A DNA stretch of 53,271 nt from an uncultured Demequina sp. (GTDB lineage: Bacteria; Actinomycetota; Actinomycetes; Actinomycetales; Demequinaceae): the NCBI GenBank assembly GCA_937925595.1, contig CALALQ010000473.1, forward strand, positions 1-53,271, written 5' to 3'. The notes under the pieces are model-generated. The model worked only from the letters and a program-made list of their open reading frames with translations. It did not search any database and was not told the origin of the DNA. The translations under genes were made by a program, and so were the position numbers. Shown one piece after another: positions 34,988 through 41,478 of the stretch; position 1 is the first letter of the stretch, and every line of letters begins with the position of its first letter.

Positions 34988-35968
34988 ATGAGCGATTGGG
35001 CGCATTCGACCGCCGACCGCACCACGCGCGAAGGCGTCGCCCACGAGATCCGCGGCTGGCTGCGCGCTGCCAGCGACTCCGCCATCTATACGCGCCTTGC
35101 GACGGAGGCGATGGACGACGAGCCCATGCTCGACCTCATCGCGCGCATCGAGAACGTGCCGCCCATGAACCTCCTATTTGGGGCGGTGCAGCTGCTGCGC
35201 GGCGGCCCCCTCCCTGACCTCCCGTACGCGCAGTTCAGGGAGTTCGCGCTCGACAATGCCGAGCGGATCGTGGAGATCGGCTCGACTCGCCGCACCCAGA
35301 CCAACGAGGTCCGACGCTGCGCCGTCATCCTCCCCTTCGTCGCCCAAGCGGTGGCTGAGTTGGGCGGCGGTCCCGCGCACGCGATCGACATCGGCGCCTC
35401 CGCCGGGATCAACCTGTGCCTCGATCGCTTCGCCTATGACTACGGCGACGCTCGCCTTGGGGAGGGGCCGCTCACGCTGACGTGCGAGAACAGGGGCGGC
35501 TTCGCCCTGCCCGACGCCGTGCCCACCTTCGCGAGCCGCACCGGCTTGGACTTGGCGCCCGTCGACATTGACGACCCGGACGCGGTCGCGTGGCTCGAGG
35601 CGCTGGTGTGGCCCGAGCACACGGAGCGGCTTGAGCGACTGCGCTCCGCGATCGCGATTCGCCGGCAGACTCCGGTGACGATGGTCGCCGGGGACGCCCT
35701 CGAAACGCTGCCTCACGTGGTGCGCGACCTGCCATCCGGGCCGGTGCTGCTGTTCCACACCATTGCGCTGTATCAGCTCCCGGAGCGCTTGCGGCTCGAG
35801 CTCGACGACATCGTGGCCGCACTCGCCGCCGAGCGACCGCTCGCTCGCGTGTCCTTCGAGCCGAGACCAGGCTCCGCCTTCCCGCTCATCCACATGGGCG
35901 CGAGGCCCTACGACGCTCCCGCGCTCGCGAGCGGACACCACCATGGCGCGTGGATCGACCGGCCGTAG
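34988..35968 (+). CDS. DUF2332 family protein
   Basis: 326 residues with the DUF2332 layout: RLATEAMDDEPMLDLIARI, NLLFGAVQLLRGGP, IDIGASAGINLCLDRFAYDYG and GHHHGAWIDRP. The glycine motif DIGASAGINL looks like the SAM-binding motif I of methyltransferases, so a methyltransferase-like fold is likely; no substrate is known. It is divergent from the winged-helix gene and 30 nt upstream of the copper-protein gene. Soluble, no signal peptide. Confidence 0.85.
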   Translation: MSDWAHSTADRTTREGVAHEIRGWLRAASDSAIYTRLATEAMDDEPMLDLIARIENVPPMNLLFGAVQLLRGGPLPDLPYAQFREFALDNAERIVEIGSTRRTQTNEVRRCAVILPFVAQAVAELGGGPAHAIDIGASAGINLCLDRFAYDYGDARLGEGPLTLTCENRGGFALPDAVPTFASRTGLDLAPVDIDDPDAVAWLEALVWPEHTERLERLRSAIAIRRQTPVTMVAGDALETLPHVVRDLPSGPVLLFHTIALYQLPERLRLELDDIVAALAAERPLARVSFEPRPGSAFPLIHMGARPYDAPALASGHHHGAWIDRP

Positions 35969-35998
35969 CCCCACCTCAGCGCGCGTAGGCTTTTCAGC

Positions 35999-37849
35999 AT
36001 GTCCGCAAGCACGTACGTTGCCATCTTCGGCATCGTTCGTGACGTCTCCCTCGCGGGCACGGTGGGTGCGCTGCTCCTGGTAGCCGCCGTCCTTCCCAAG
36101 GCCAGCCCCTCCGCCAACCGGGCCGCCACCACAGCCCGCGTCTGCTCCGCACTGTGGGCAGCGTCGGCCCTTGGCTACAGCCTTGCGAGCTATGCCGAAA
36201 TCCGCGATGCGGCCGTCGATGCCAACCGCTTCCTCGAGGAGTGGTGGACGTACTCGCTGTCGGTGGAGCTGCTGCAGGCGTACCTGTGGGTCATCGCGGC
36301 CGCGTTCGCGACCTCGATCATGGCGGCGTTCGTGCGCGGGCCGCTCATCGCGGGCTGGTCGCTCGTGCCCGTCGCGTGGGCCGTGGGGTGGCAGTCGCTG
36401 ACGGGGCATGCCGCGGGCGCGACCGACCACCACCTCGCCGTTTCGGCCATGTTCCTGCACCTCGTTGGCGCGACCGTGTGGGTGGGTGTCATCGCGGTGG
36501 TGGCCCTGCTGCGCCGTCCGCTCGGCACGGGCGCCAAGGATGCGATCACGCGCACGTCCCGCATCGCGATCTGGGGAGCGATCCTCGTGACGGTGTCCGG
36601 CGCCGCCAACGCCTGGCTGCGGATGGACAGCCCGGGAGACCTGTTCACCACCACCTATGGAGCGCTGGTCCTCGCCAAGGTGGTGCTCATGGGCGGCGCC
36701 ATTGCGCTCGCGGTGTGGCACCGCTCGCGCTCCCTGCCTCGCCTCACGGAGGCCGACGCTGCCGCCAGGTTCTGGCGCGTTCTCTCCTTCGATGTGGTCG
36801 CCCTGGTGGTCATCATGGGGATCGCGGCCGTCCTGTCGACGCTCGCCCCGCCCAAGGTGGCGCTGCCTGTCACCGACCCCAGCCCCGCCTACTTCCTCAC
36901 CGGCTACGAACTGCCGCCCGCGCCGACCTTCTGGAACTGGATCGGCCTATGGCGACTTGAGATCATCTCGGCCTTCGTCTTCCTTGCAGCGCTCGTGGTG
37001 TACCTGCGCTGGTACCGCCGCCTGCGCCGCCGCGGCGATGAGTGGCCCGTGCTGCGGCCCGTCCTGTTCACCATCGGCATGCTGCTGTTCATCTGGATCA
37101 GCCAAGGCGGCCCCGCCGTCTACGGCATGGTGGTCTTCAGCGGCCACATGGTGGAGCACATGCTCCTCGTCACGGTCGCGCCGATCTTCGTGGCGCTCGC
37201 CGCTCCCATCACCCTTGCCCTGCGAGCGCTGCCCGTCCGCACCGACGGCTCGCGCGGCGCTCGCGAATGGCTGCGGGGCTTCGTGGAGTCGCGCTTCATG
37301 GCGTTCATCTCGCACCCGGTGGTCGCGGCCTCCGGCTTCGCCGCCGCGCTCATCGTCTTCTACTTCACCCCGGTCTTCGAGTTCACCCTGCGCAACCACG
37401 CAGGGCACCTGTGGATGCTGTTCCACTTCGCGATCGTGGGCTACCTGTTCGTCAACGCGCTCATCGGCATCGATCCGGGACCCTCGCGACCGCGCTTCCC
37501 CATGCGCATCGTGCTGCTGTTCGCCACCATGGCCGCCCACGCGTTCTTTGGCGTGGTGCTCACCACCTCGGACGTGCTGCTCGCGCCCACCTGGTATGGC
37601 CTCATGGGCCGCGACTGGGGGCCCGACGCTATCGCCGACCAGCAGTACGGCGGCGCCATCTCCTGGGGAATGGGCGAGCTGCCGGTCGTCGTGCTTGCGG
37701 TGCTGGTGGTCGTCAACTGGCGTCGGAGCGACCTGCGCGACGCCAAGCGACTCGACCGCAAGGCCGATCGGGACGGCGACGCGGACCTCAAGGCCTACAA
37801 CGAGATGCTCGCCAACGTCGCACAAGCCGACCGCGAGAAGGGTCTCTAG
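35999..37849 (+). CDS. CopD/CtaG copper membrane protein (cytochrome c oxidase assembly)
   Basis: 616 residues, at least 14 membrane segments. The N-terminal half is a CopD-type copper resistance/transport domain (TGHAAGATDHHLAVSAMFLHLVGATVWVG with metal-binding histidines). The C-terminal half is a CtaG/caa3-type domain (GHMVEHMLLVTVAPIFVALAAP, NHAGHLWMLFHFAIVGYLFVN, MAAHAFFGVVL). The fusion is common in actinobacteria and is thought to deliver copper to cytochrome oxidase. The cytoplasmic tail is charged (RRSDLRDAKRLDRKADRDGD). It is the last gene before the long non-coding region. Confidence 0.9.
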   Translation: MSASTYVAIFGIVRDVSLAGTVGALLLVAAVLPKASPSANRAATTARVCSALWAASALGYSLASYAEIRDAAVDANRFLEEWWTYSLSVELLQAYLWVIAAAFATSIMAAFVRGPLIAGWSLVPVAWAVGWQSLTGHAAGATDHHLAVSAMFLHLVGATVWVGVIAVVALLRRPLGTGAKDAITRTSRIAIWGAILVTVSGAANAWLRMDSPGDLFTTTYGALVLAKVVLMGGAIALAVWHRSRSLPRLTEADAAARFWRVLSFDVVALVVIMGIAAVLSTLAPPKVALPVTDPSPAYFLTGYELPPAPTFWNWIGLWRLEIISAFVFLAALVVYLRWYRRLRRRGDEWPVLRPVLFTIGMLLFIWISQGGPAVYGMVVFSGHMVEHMLLVTVAPIFVALAAPITLALRALPVRTDGSRGAREWLRGFVESRFMAFISHPVVAASGFAAALIVFYFTPVFEFTLRNHAGHLWMLFHFAIVGYLFVNALIGIDPGPSRPRFPMRIVLLFATMAAHAFFGVVLTTSDVLLAPTWYGLMGRDWGPDAIADQQYGGAISWGMGELPVVVLAVLVVVNWRRSDLRDAKRLDRKADRDGDADLKAYNEMLANVAQADREKGL

Positions 37850-37891
37850 ACCCTCTCACCTGGCCCCAGCGTCGGGCCAAAGCAAGCCCAA

Positions 37892-37980
37892 CCATCCACA
37901 AATTTCGTCCACAGGCATGTGTACGAAACGGTTTTCCAGTCTGAATTCTGTGCATATCCATGTGAGGAAAAAGTGGATGA
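37892..37980 (+). promoter_or_regulatory. AT-rich leader upstream of the structured RNA, with DnaA-box-like motifs
   Basis: CCATCCACA (37892) and TCGTCCACA (37905) resemble DnaA boxes (7 and 8 of 9). They are followed by an unusually AT-rich stretch for this genome (GGTTTTCC, GAATTC, CATATCC, GGAAAAAG, GATGAAAAAAA, up to 37987). The RNA promoter is probably here, but no consensus -35/-10 pair stands out. Confidence 0.35.
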
Positions 37981-37989
37981 AAAAAACCC

Positions 37990-38945
37990 TTGATTTCGCC
38001 TTGCGGGGCCTTCCGGGGGCGAGTAGACCTAAGGACATCGAGAGGGACAAACACCAATCGATGAGGGACCGGATCAGCCGGAACCGCAGGTCGCAAGGCC
38101 GGCGGGGAGGGTGCCGAGACCGGGGCTTAGCGGCCCGGGTTGAGGATCCGAACCGAGGTCCGCAAGGGTCTTGGGGAGGGCCGGAATCGGTGGCCTTCGG
38201 GCCGTCGAGGACGGTGGTCTGAGGCTCCTGAGCTCTTCGGAGTTTGGGGGCGCTGCCGGAAGTTGGCCGCAAGGCTCACAGAAGGCAGGCCGATCCCTCG
38301 GTCGCTGACCTAGGAGAGGCGACCAAAGCCCACACGGGGCTTGCGGGGCCGGGCAACTGGCACCGCGAGCAGCTCGGAACCGCGGGAGACCGCGGGGAAG
38401 GGCGAGCCAGGATGTGCTGGTTTACCAGCACGTTTGGTGCCTGGGTGGTTCGGCGCGGGATTGCCGGTGACCGCGGCGCCCTCTGGGGGCTGCGAGTGCT
38501 GGTGATCCCACGGGATGCCGGAGCACGTGGCCCGCATGGGCTGCGAGCGGATGGCGGACCGGTGACGCAGAGGTCGTGGGGCTCACGCCCCGCGAGTGAA
38601 GCGAACGCCGAGCCGAGCGGGATCGACCGGGGCCCCTCCGGGGGCCACCGGCCAGATCTCACCGGGTCGTTGGCTTACCGCGTGAGCAGTGGTGCGAGAA
38701 CCGATCGGATGCTTCGGACAACGTCCGTCCAAGTCGAGGCGGCGCCCGCAAGGGCTGCAGCTGAGAACTGTGGGTGACGGCACAGGGACGAACGGCCCGT
38801 GGCATCGACCGAGAGGTCACTCCGCAAGGGGTGAAGCCGCATCGTCAATCGCGGCCGTCGCGCCGCCGGGTCATTCCGGCGGTGGCGAAAACTCGAGGTC
38901 ATGGCAAGGCCCCCCGGACACCTACTTCGGGGGGCCTTCGCCTTG
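37990..38945 (+). ncRNA. Large structured non-coding RNA, class not assigned
   Basis: About 0.95 kb without credible codon structure but dense in hairpins, many capped by strand-specific stable tetraloops. GCAA loops are at 38093-38096, 38162-38165, 38269-38272, 38748-38751 and 38824-38827. A GAGA loop closes CCGCGG/CCGCGG (38380-38395). UUCG loops are at 38196-38199 (GGCC/GGCC) and 38236-38239. UCCG caps GGCCCC/GGGGCC (38631-38646). Other perfect stems are GTGCTGG/CCAGCAC (38414-38431), GTGGGGC/GCCCCGC (38576-38593), CCGCCGG/CCGGCGG (38863-38882) and ATCCC/GGGAT nested in GTGCT/AGCAC (38496-38526). GNRA and UNCG loops read only on the + strand, which sets the orientation. It ends in a 10-bp hairpin. 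I see no RNase P, tmRNA, group I or II intron core. The 5' end is uncertain (37900-38040). Confidence 0.7.
38906..38938 (+). terminator. Terminal hairpin of the structured RNA
   Basis: AAGGCCCCCC (38906-38915) pairs perfectly with GGGGGGCCTT (38929-38938) around a 13-nt loop; the outer GGC/GCC can extend it. The tract after it (CGCCTTGCC) is poor in T, as often seen for actinobacterial terminators. Confidence 0.75.
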
Positions 38946-39046
38946 CCAGCGGCAGCATGTGCCGCCAACAGTCAACCTATGGTGCGTAAGCGCGCGCGCC
39001 CGTGAGGCGCGCCGCAGGAGGCGCAGTGCGTGCGCCCGCGTCCGCG

Positions 39047-39173
39047 CCGCAGCGCCCACTCCGCAGCGCCCACCGCCTGCGTCCGCACGACGAATCCTGG
39101 ACGGATCTGGGTGCGCGTGCGTGGAAGAGGGCGGAATCCGAGACCGAAGGCCGATTTGCCGTGCGGACGCAGG
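39047..39173. repeat. Direct and inverted repeats between structured RNA and UGPase gene
   Basis: CCGCAGCGCCCAC occurs twice (39047-39059, 39061-39073). CCTGCGTCCGCACG (39076-39089) has an exact inverted copy at 39160-39173, a 14-bp stem with a 70-nt loop, ending 21 bp from the UGPase stop. It may terminate UGPase transcription coming from the right. Apart from this, 38946-39193 holds nothing I recognise. Confidence 0.6.
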
Positions 39174-39193
39174 GCGCTCGGGGCAGCGTGCCG

Positions 39194-40576
39194 CTACTCT
39201 CCCAGGACGCTGCCGTCGGGGACGAGCTGCGGTGAGCCCGCGTCGGCGAGGGTCACATCGCCAACGACGCGCACGTCTTCGCCAAAGGTCCAGTCGCCGT
39301 GCACCGTGAGCGACGTCGCCTCGCGCAGCGAGGGCGCGCCGAACGGGAAGTGCTCCTCGAATGAGGCCATCGTCTTGTAATGCTTCGAGTCGAGGTCGAC
39401 GAGGGGCGCCGCGTCCACGGCGAGTCGCAGCGCGCCGTCCTCCTCGAGTTCATACGCATCGGAGCGCAGCAGCAGCAGGTCATTGGTGGTCTTGACCGGC
39501 AGGAACCGGTCGCGTCCCACGACGATCGCCGTCGCTCCCTCGAACACCTCGATCGCCGCGCCCATGGCCGTCTCGATCTGGAACACCTCGGGGCTTGTGG
39601 GATCCGTGGGATCCACGTTCTTGATGTTGCGGATGAGCGGCAGGCCAAGCACTGCGCCGCGCTCGGTCAGCGCCGCGTAGAGCCTCTCGAGGTCGAACCA
39701 CAGGTTGTTCGTGTGGAAGAACGGATGCACGAACTCGTCGGTGAAGAAGTGCATCTCCTCGGGCGCGGTCTGCGCGGTGTCGCGCAGGATCAGCCGCCCG
39801 TCGGACTTGCGGATGGCGAGATGGCCGCCCTTGCGGTCGGCTGCGGTGCGCGGGCACAGCTCTGCGGCATAGGGGGCGCCCGACGCTGCGAACCAGCCGG
39901 CGATGCGCGGGCTTGGCACCGCCCCAAGATTGTCGGAGTTCGAGGCGGACGCGTACTTGAACCCCGCGTCGAGGAGCTGCTCGAGAACCCCGGAGCCGAG
40001 CAGGGCCGTGTAGATGTCGCCGTGGCCCGGTGGGCACCACTCGAGGGTGGGATCGGCTGGCCAGGAGACGGGGCTGAGGTCGTCGACGCGAATCTTGGGC
40101 TCTGCATTTTGGAGGAAGTCCAGCGGCAGCCCGTCCACCGCGATGTCCGGATGTTCGGCGAGCGCCGCAAGTGAGTCATCGCGAGTGCGGAAGCTGTTCA
40201 TGAGGATGAGCGGAACGCGAGCGCCAGTGGCAGCCCTCGCTTGACGCACCTGTTCGACGATGAGATCCAGGAAGGATCTGCCGTCGCGCACCTGCAGCAG
40301 GGACTTGGCGCGGTCCATGCCCATTGATGTGCCGAGGCCGCCGTTGAGCTTGATGATCGCGGTCTTGGCGAAGGCCTCGCGTGCCTGCTCGTTGCTGACG
40401 TCGACGCCCTCAAGGGTGTCCGGGTTCAGCAGCGGCTCGATCGAGTCTTCGCGGATGAGGCCGGTTGCGCCAGCCTCGAGCTCGCCGTAGTAGTGGGCGA
40501 AGACGTCGATCGCAGCGTCACTCACCCCGGCCGCACGCATCTTCTCTTGGGCTTGTTCAAGACCGGCGGCACTCAT
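39194..40576 (-). CDS. UTP-glucose-1-phosphate uridylyltransferase, eukaryotic type
   Basis: 460 residues, UDPGP family (PF01704) rather than the short GalU family. Landmarks are TAIIKLNGGLGTSMGMDRAKSLL (nucleotide-binding G-rich loop and Lys), PLILMNSFRT, WCPPGHGDIYTALLGSG, ASNSDNLGA (metal site), GGHLAIRKSDGR, and a C-terminal left-handed beta-helix-like end (SLTVHGDWTFGEDVRVVGDV). It makes UDP-glucose for polysaccharide and glycolipid synthesis. This type is typical of bifidobacteria and some Micrococcales. I start at ATG 40576 (MSAAGLEQ); upstream in-frame codons enter the hairpin-rich intergenic region. Confidence 0.93.
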   Translation of the reverse strand: MSAAGLEQAQEKMRAAGVSDAAIDVFAHYYGELEAGATGLIREDSIEPLLNPDTLEGVDVSNEQAREAFAKTAIIKLNGGLGTSMGMDRAKSLLQVRDGRSFLDLIVEQVRQARAATGARVPLILMNSFRTRDDSLAALAEHPDIAVDGLPLDFLQNAEPKIRVDDLSPVSWPADPTLEWCPPGHGDIYTALLGSGVLEQLLDAGFKYASASNSDNLGAVPSPRIAGWFAASGAPYAAELCPRTAADRKGGHLAIRKSDGRLILRDTAQTAPEEMHFFTDEFVHPFFHTNNLWFDLERLYAALTERGAVLGLPLIRNIKNVDPTDPTSPEVFQIETAMGAAIEVFEGATAIVVGRDRFLPVKTTNDLLLLRSDAYELEEDGALRLAVDAAPLVDLDSKHYKTMASFEEHFPFGAPSLREATSLTVHGDWTFGEDVRVVGDVTLADAGSPQLVPDGSVLGE

Positions 40577-40594
40577 GTGAACGAGCCTAGCAAG

Positions 40595-40639
40595 TGCCCC
40601 AACAGGCCATTCAGGCCGTATTTCGGCCTTTGTGGGGCA
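40595..40639. promoter_or_regulatory. Nested hairpin upstream of UGPase and the peptide array
   Basis: TGCCCCA (40595-40601) pairs with TGGGGCA (40633-40639). Inside it AGGCC (40613-40617) pairs with GGCCT (40625-40629) around GTATTTC. It lies just upstream of the UGPase start on one strand and at the head of the peptide leader on the other. Operator or transcript structure cannot be told apart. Confidence 0.5.
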
Positions 40640-40683
40640 AATTGGAAACATTCTTCTCTAGCGTGTCGGCCCTGACAGCGGGA

Positions 40684-40738
40684 GGATGGTGCCAGGTTGC
40701 GACCGGCAACCCCAGCAATACGACGACGGTCGCCATCC
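40684..40738 (+). promoter_or_regulatory. Structured 5' leader of the peptide array
   Basis: Outer stem GGATGG (40684-40689) with CCATCC (40733-40738) encloses a hairpin GGTTGC/GCAACC (40695-40700, 40706-40711). It sits 83 nt before the first peptide gene. I checked it against the cyclic-di-GMP-I (GEMM) core because of the downstream GGDEF-EAL gene and did not find that core. No riboswitch class is assigned. Confidence 0.35.
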
Positions 40739-40820
40739 GAGCAGTCCGAGCATCCTCAGCGTTCGGAATGCGTGGGCGGGTGGATTGGCGGACGCCGTCC
40801 CACAAAGAGAGAAGACAATC

Positions 40821-40931
40821 ATGGACAAGTGGACCATCTTCACTAACTCGAAGACCGTTCGAATCGCCGCCTCGGCGAGCACCGTCGTCGCCGTTGCGAC
40901 CATCGCCGGCGCCGGCTGGAAGTGGTACTAG
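40821..40931 (+). CDS. 36-residue repeated membrane-active-looking peptide, copy 1
   Basis: Starts MDKWTIF, then a basic TNSKTVR segment, a hydrophobic Ala/Val/Thr/Ser stretch of about 17 residues, and ends AGAGWKWY. No signal peptide cleavage site, double-glycine leader or cysteine is present. The SD is weaker (GAGAGAAG) than in copies 2 and 3, and this copy differs from them most in the N-terminal half (T8, T12). It is first of four tandem genes, so the common promoter must lie in the 40577-40820 leader. Function unknown: a single-helix membrane peptide, signal peptide or leaderless bacteriocin-like peptide are the options. Confidence 0.85.
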   Translation: MDKWTIFTNSKTVRIAASASTVVAVATIAGAGWKWY

Positions 40932-41011
40932 GCCGCGGACCGCAACTCACCACCCATCACGTCATTCGATCAATCCATTCAAGCGTCAACATCTTTCAAG
41001 GAGTAACCGTC

Positions 41012-41122
41012 ATGGACAAGTGGACCATCTTCAGCAACAGCAAGGTCGTTCGTATCGCCGTCTCCGCCAGCACCGTTGTCGCCGTTGCGACCATCGCCGG
41101 CGCCGGCTGGAAGTGGTACTAG
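41012..41122 (+). CDS. 36-residue repeated peptide, copy 2
   Basis: Same architecture as copy 1, MDKWTIFSNSKVVR then the hydrophobic core and AGAGWKWY. It differs from copy 1 at four positions (T8S, T12V, A16V, and the codon choice of many others). A strong SD (CAAGGAG) lies 8 nt upstream. The upstream 40 bp (CGATCAATCCATTCAAG … TTTCAAGGAGTAACCGTC) are nearly identical to those of copy 3, showing that the duplicated unit included its ribosome-binding site. Confidence 0.87.
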   Translation: MDKWTIFSNSKVVRIAVSASTVVAVATIAGAGWKWY

Positions 41123-41205
41123 GCCGCGGCGTCACGCGGGCCCCGCACCAGCAACTGACCCGATCAATCCATTCAAGCTTTCACAACTTTCAAGGAGTAA
41201 CCGTC

Positions 41206-41316
41206 ATGGACAAGTGGACCATCTTCAGCAACAGCAAGGTCGTTCGTGTCGCCGCTTCTGCCAGCACCGTCATTGCGGTCGCGACGATCGCCGGCGCCGG
41301 CTGGAAGTGGTACTAG
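41206..41316 (+). CDS. 36-residue repeated peptide, copy 3
   Basis: Differs from copy 2 only by small hydrophobic swaps (I14V, V16A, V23I). The SD and leader equal those of copy 2. Several codons differ silently from copy 2 (for example GTT/GTC and ACC/ACG within AVATIAG), so the peptide has been kept while the DNA drifted. The three preceding copies are spaced 191-194 bp apart start to start; the next is 162 bp on. Confidence 0.87.
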   Translation: MDKWTIFSNSKVVRVAASASTVIAVATIAGAGWKWY

Positions 41317-41367
41317 GCCGCCACTGCGCCTAGTCGCCGCGATTTCGTCACAAAAGGAAGCATTCCC

Positions 41368-41478
41368 ATGGACAAGTGGACTATCTTCAGCAACAGCAAG
41401 GTCGTTCGTGTCACTGCTTCCGCCTCAACGCTCGTCGCGGTCGCGGCGATCGCTGGGGCAGGGTGGAAGTGGTACTAG
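41368..41478 (+). CDS. 36-residue repeated peptide, copy 4
   Basis: Most diverged in DNA: the AGAG codons before WKWY are GCT GGG GCA GGG here and GCC GGC GCC GGC in the other copies, all silent. Amino-acid changes are conservative (A15T, V22L, T26A relative to copy 3). Its leader is unrelated to those of copies 2 and 3 but still has AAAAGGAAG before the ATG. Its 3' end overlaps, in another frame, a possible GTG start of the GGDEF-EAL gene. Confidence 0.87.
   Translation: MDKWTIFSNSKVVRVTASASTLVAVAAIAGAGWKWY

Noticed and set aside
38041..38945. RNase P RNA, tmRNA, SRP RNA, or group I/II intron
   Set aside because: The conserved cores (RNase P P4 regions, tmRNA acceptor and tag, intron domain V or P7) were looked for and not found.
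38244..39309. Several frames of 70-200 residues across the structured RNA and the following gap
   Set aside because: Compositions are dominated by Arg/Gly/Pro from GC-rich stems, frames overlap one another, and none resembles a protein family.
40684..40738. Cyclic-di-GMP-I (GEMM) riboswitch
   Set aside because: The conserved CACAGGGCAAACC and GGUAG…GCGGGG elements are absent; only generic stems are present.
40594..41316. Long frames (for example 240 residues) running through the peptide copies
   Set aside because: They read the four peptide genes out of frame or join copy 1 to its untranslated leader; the individual copies have their own starts, SDs and conserved protein sequence.
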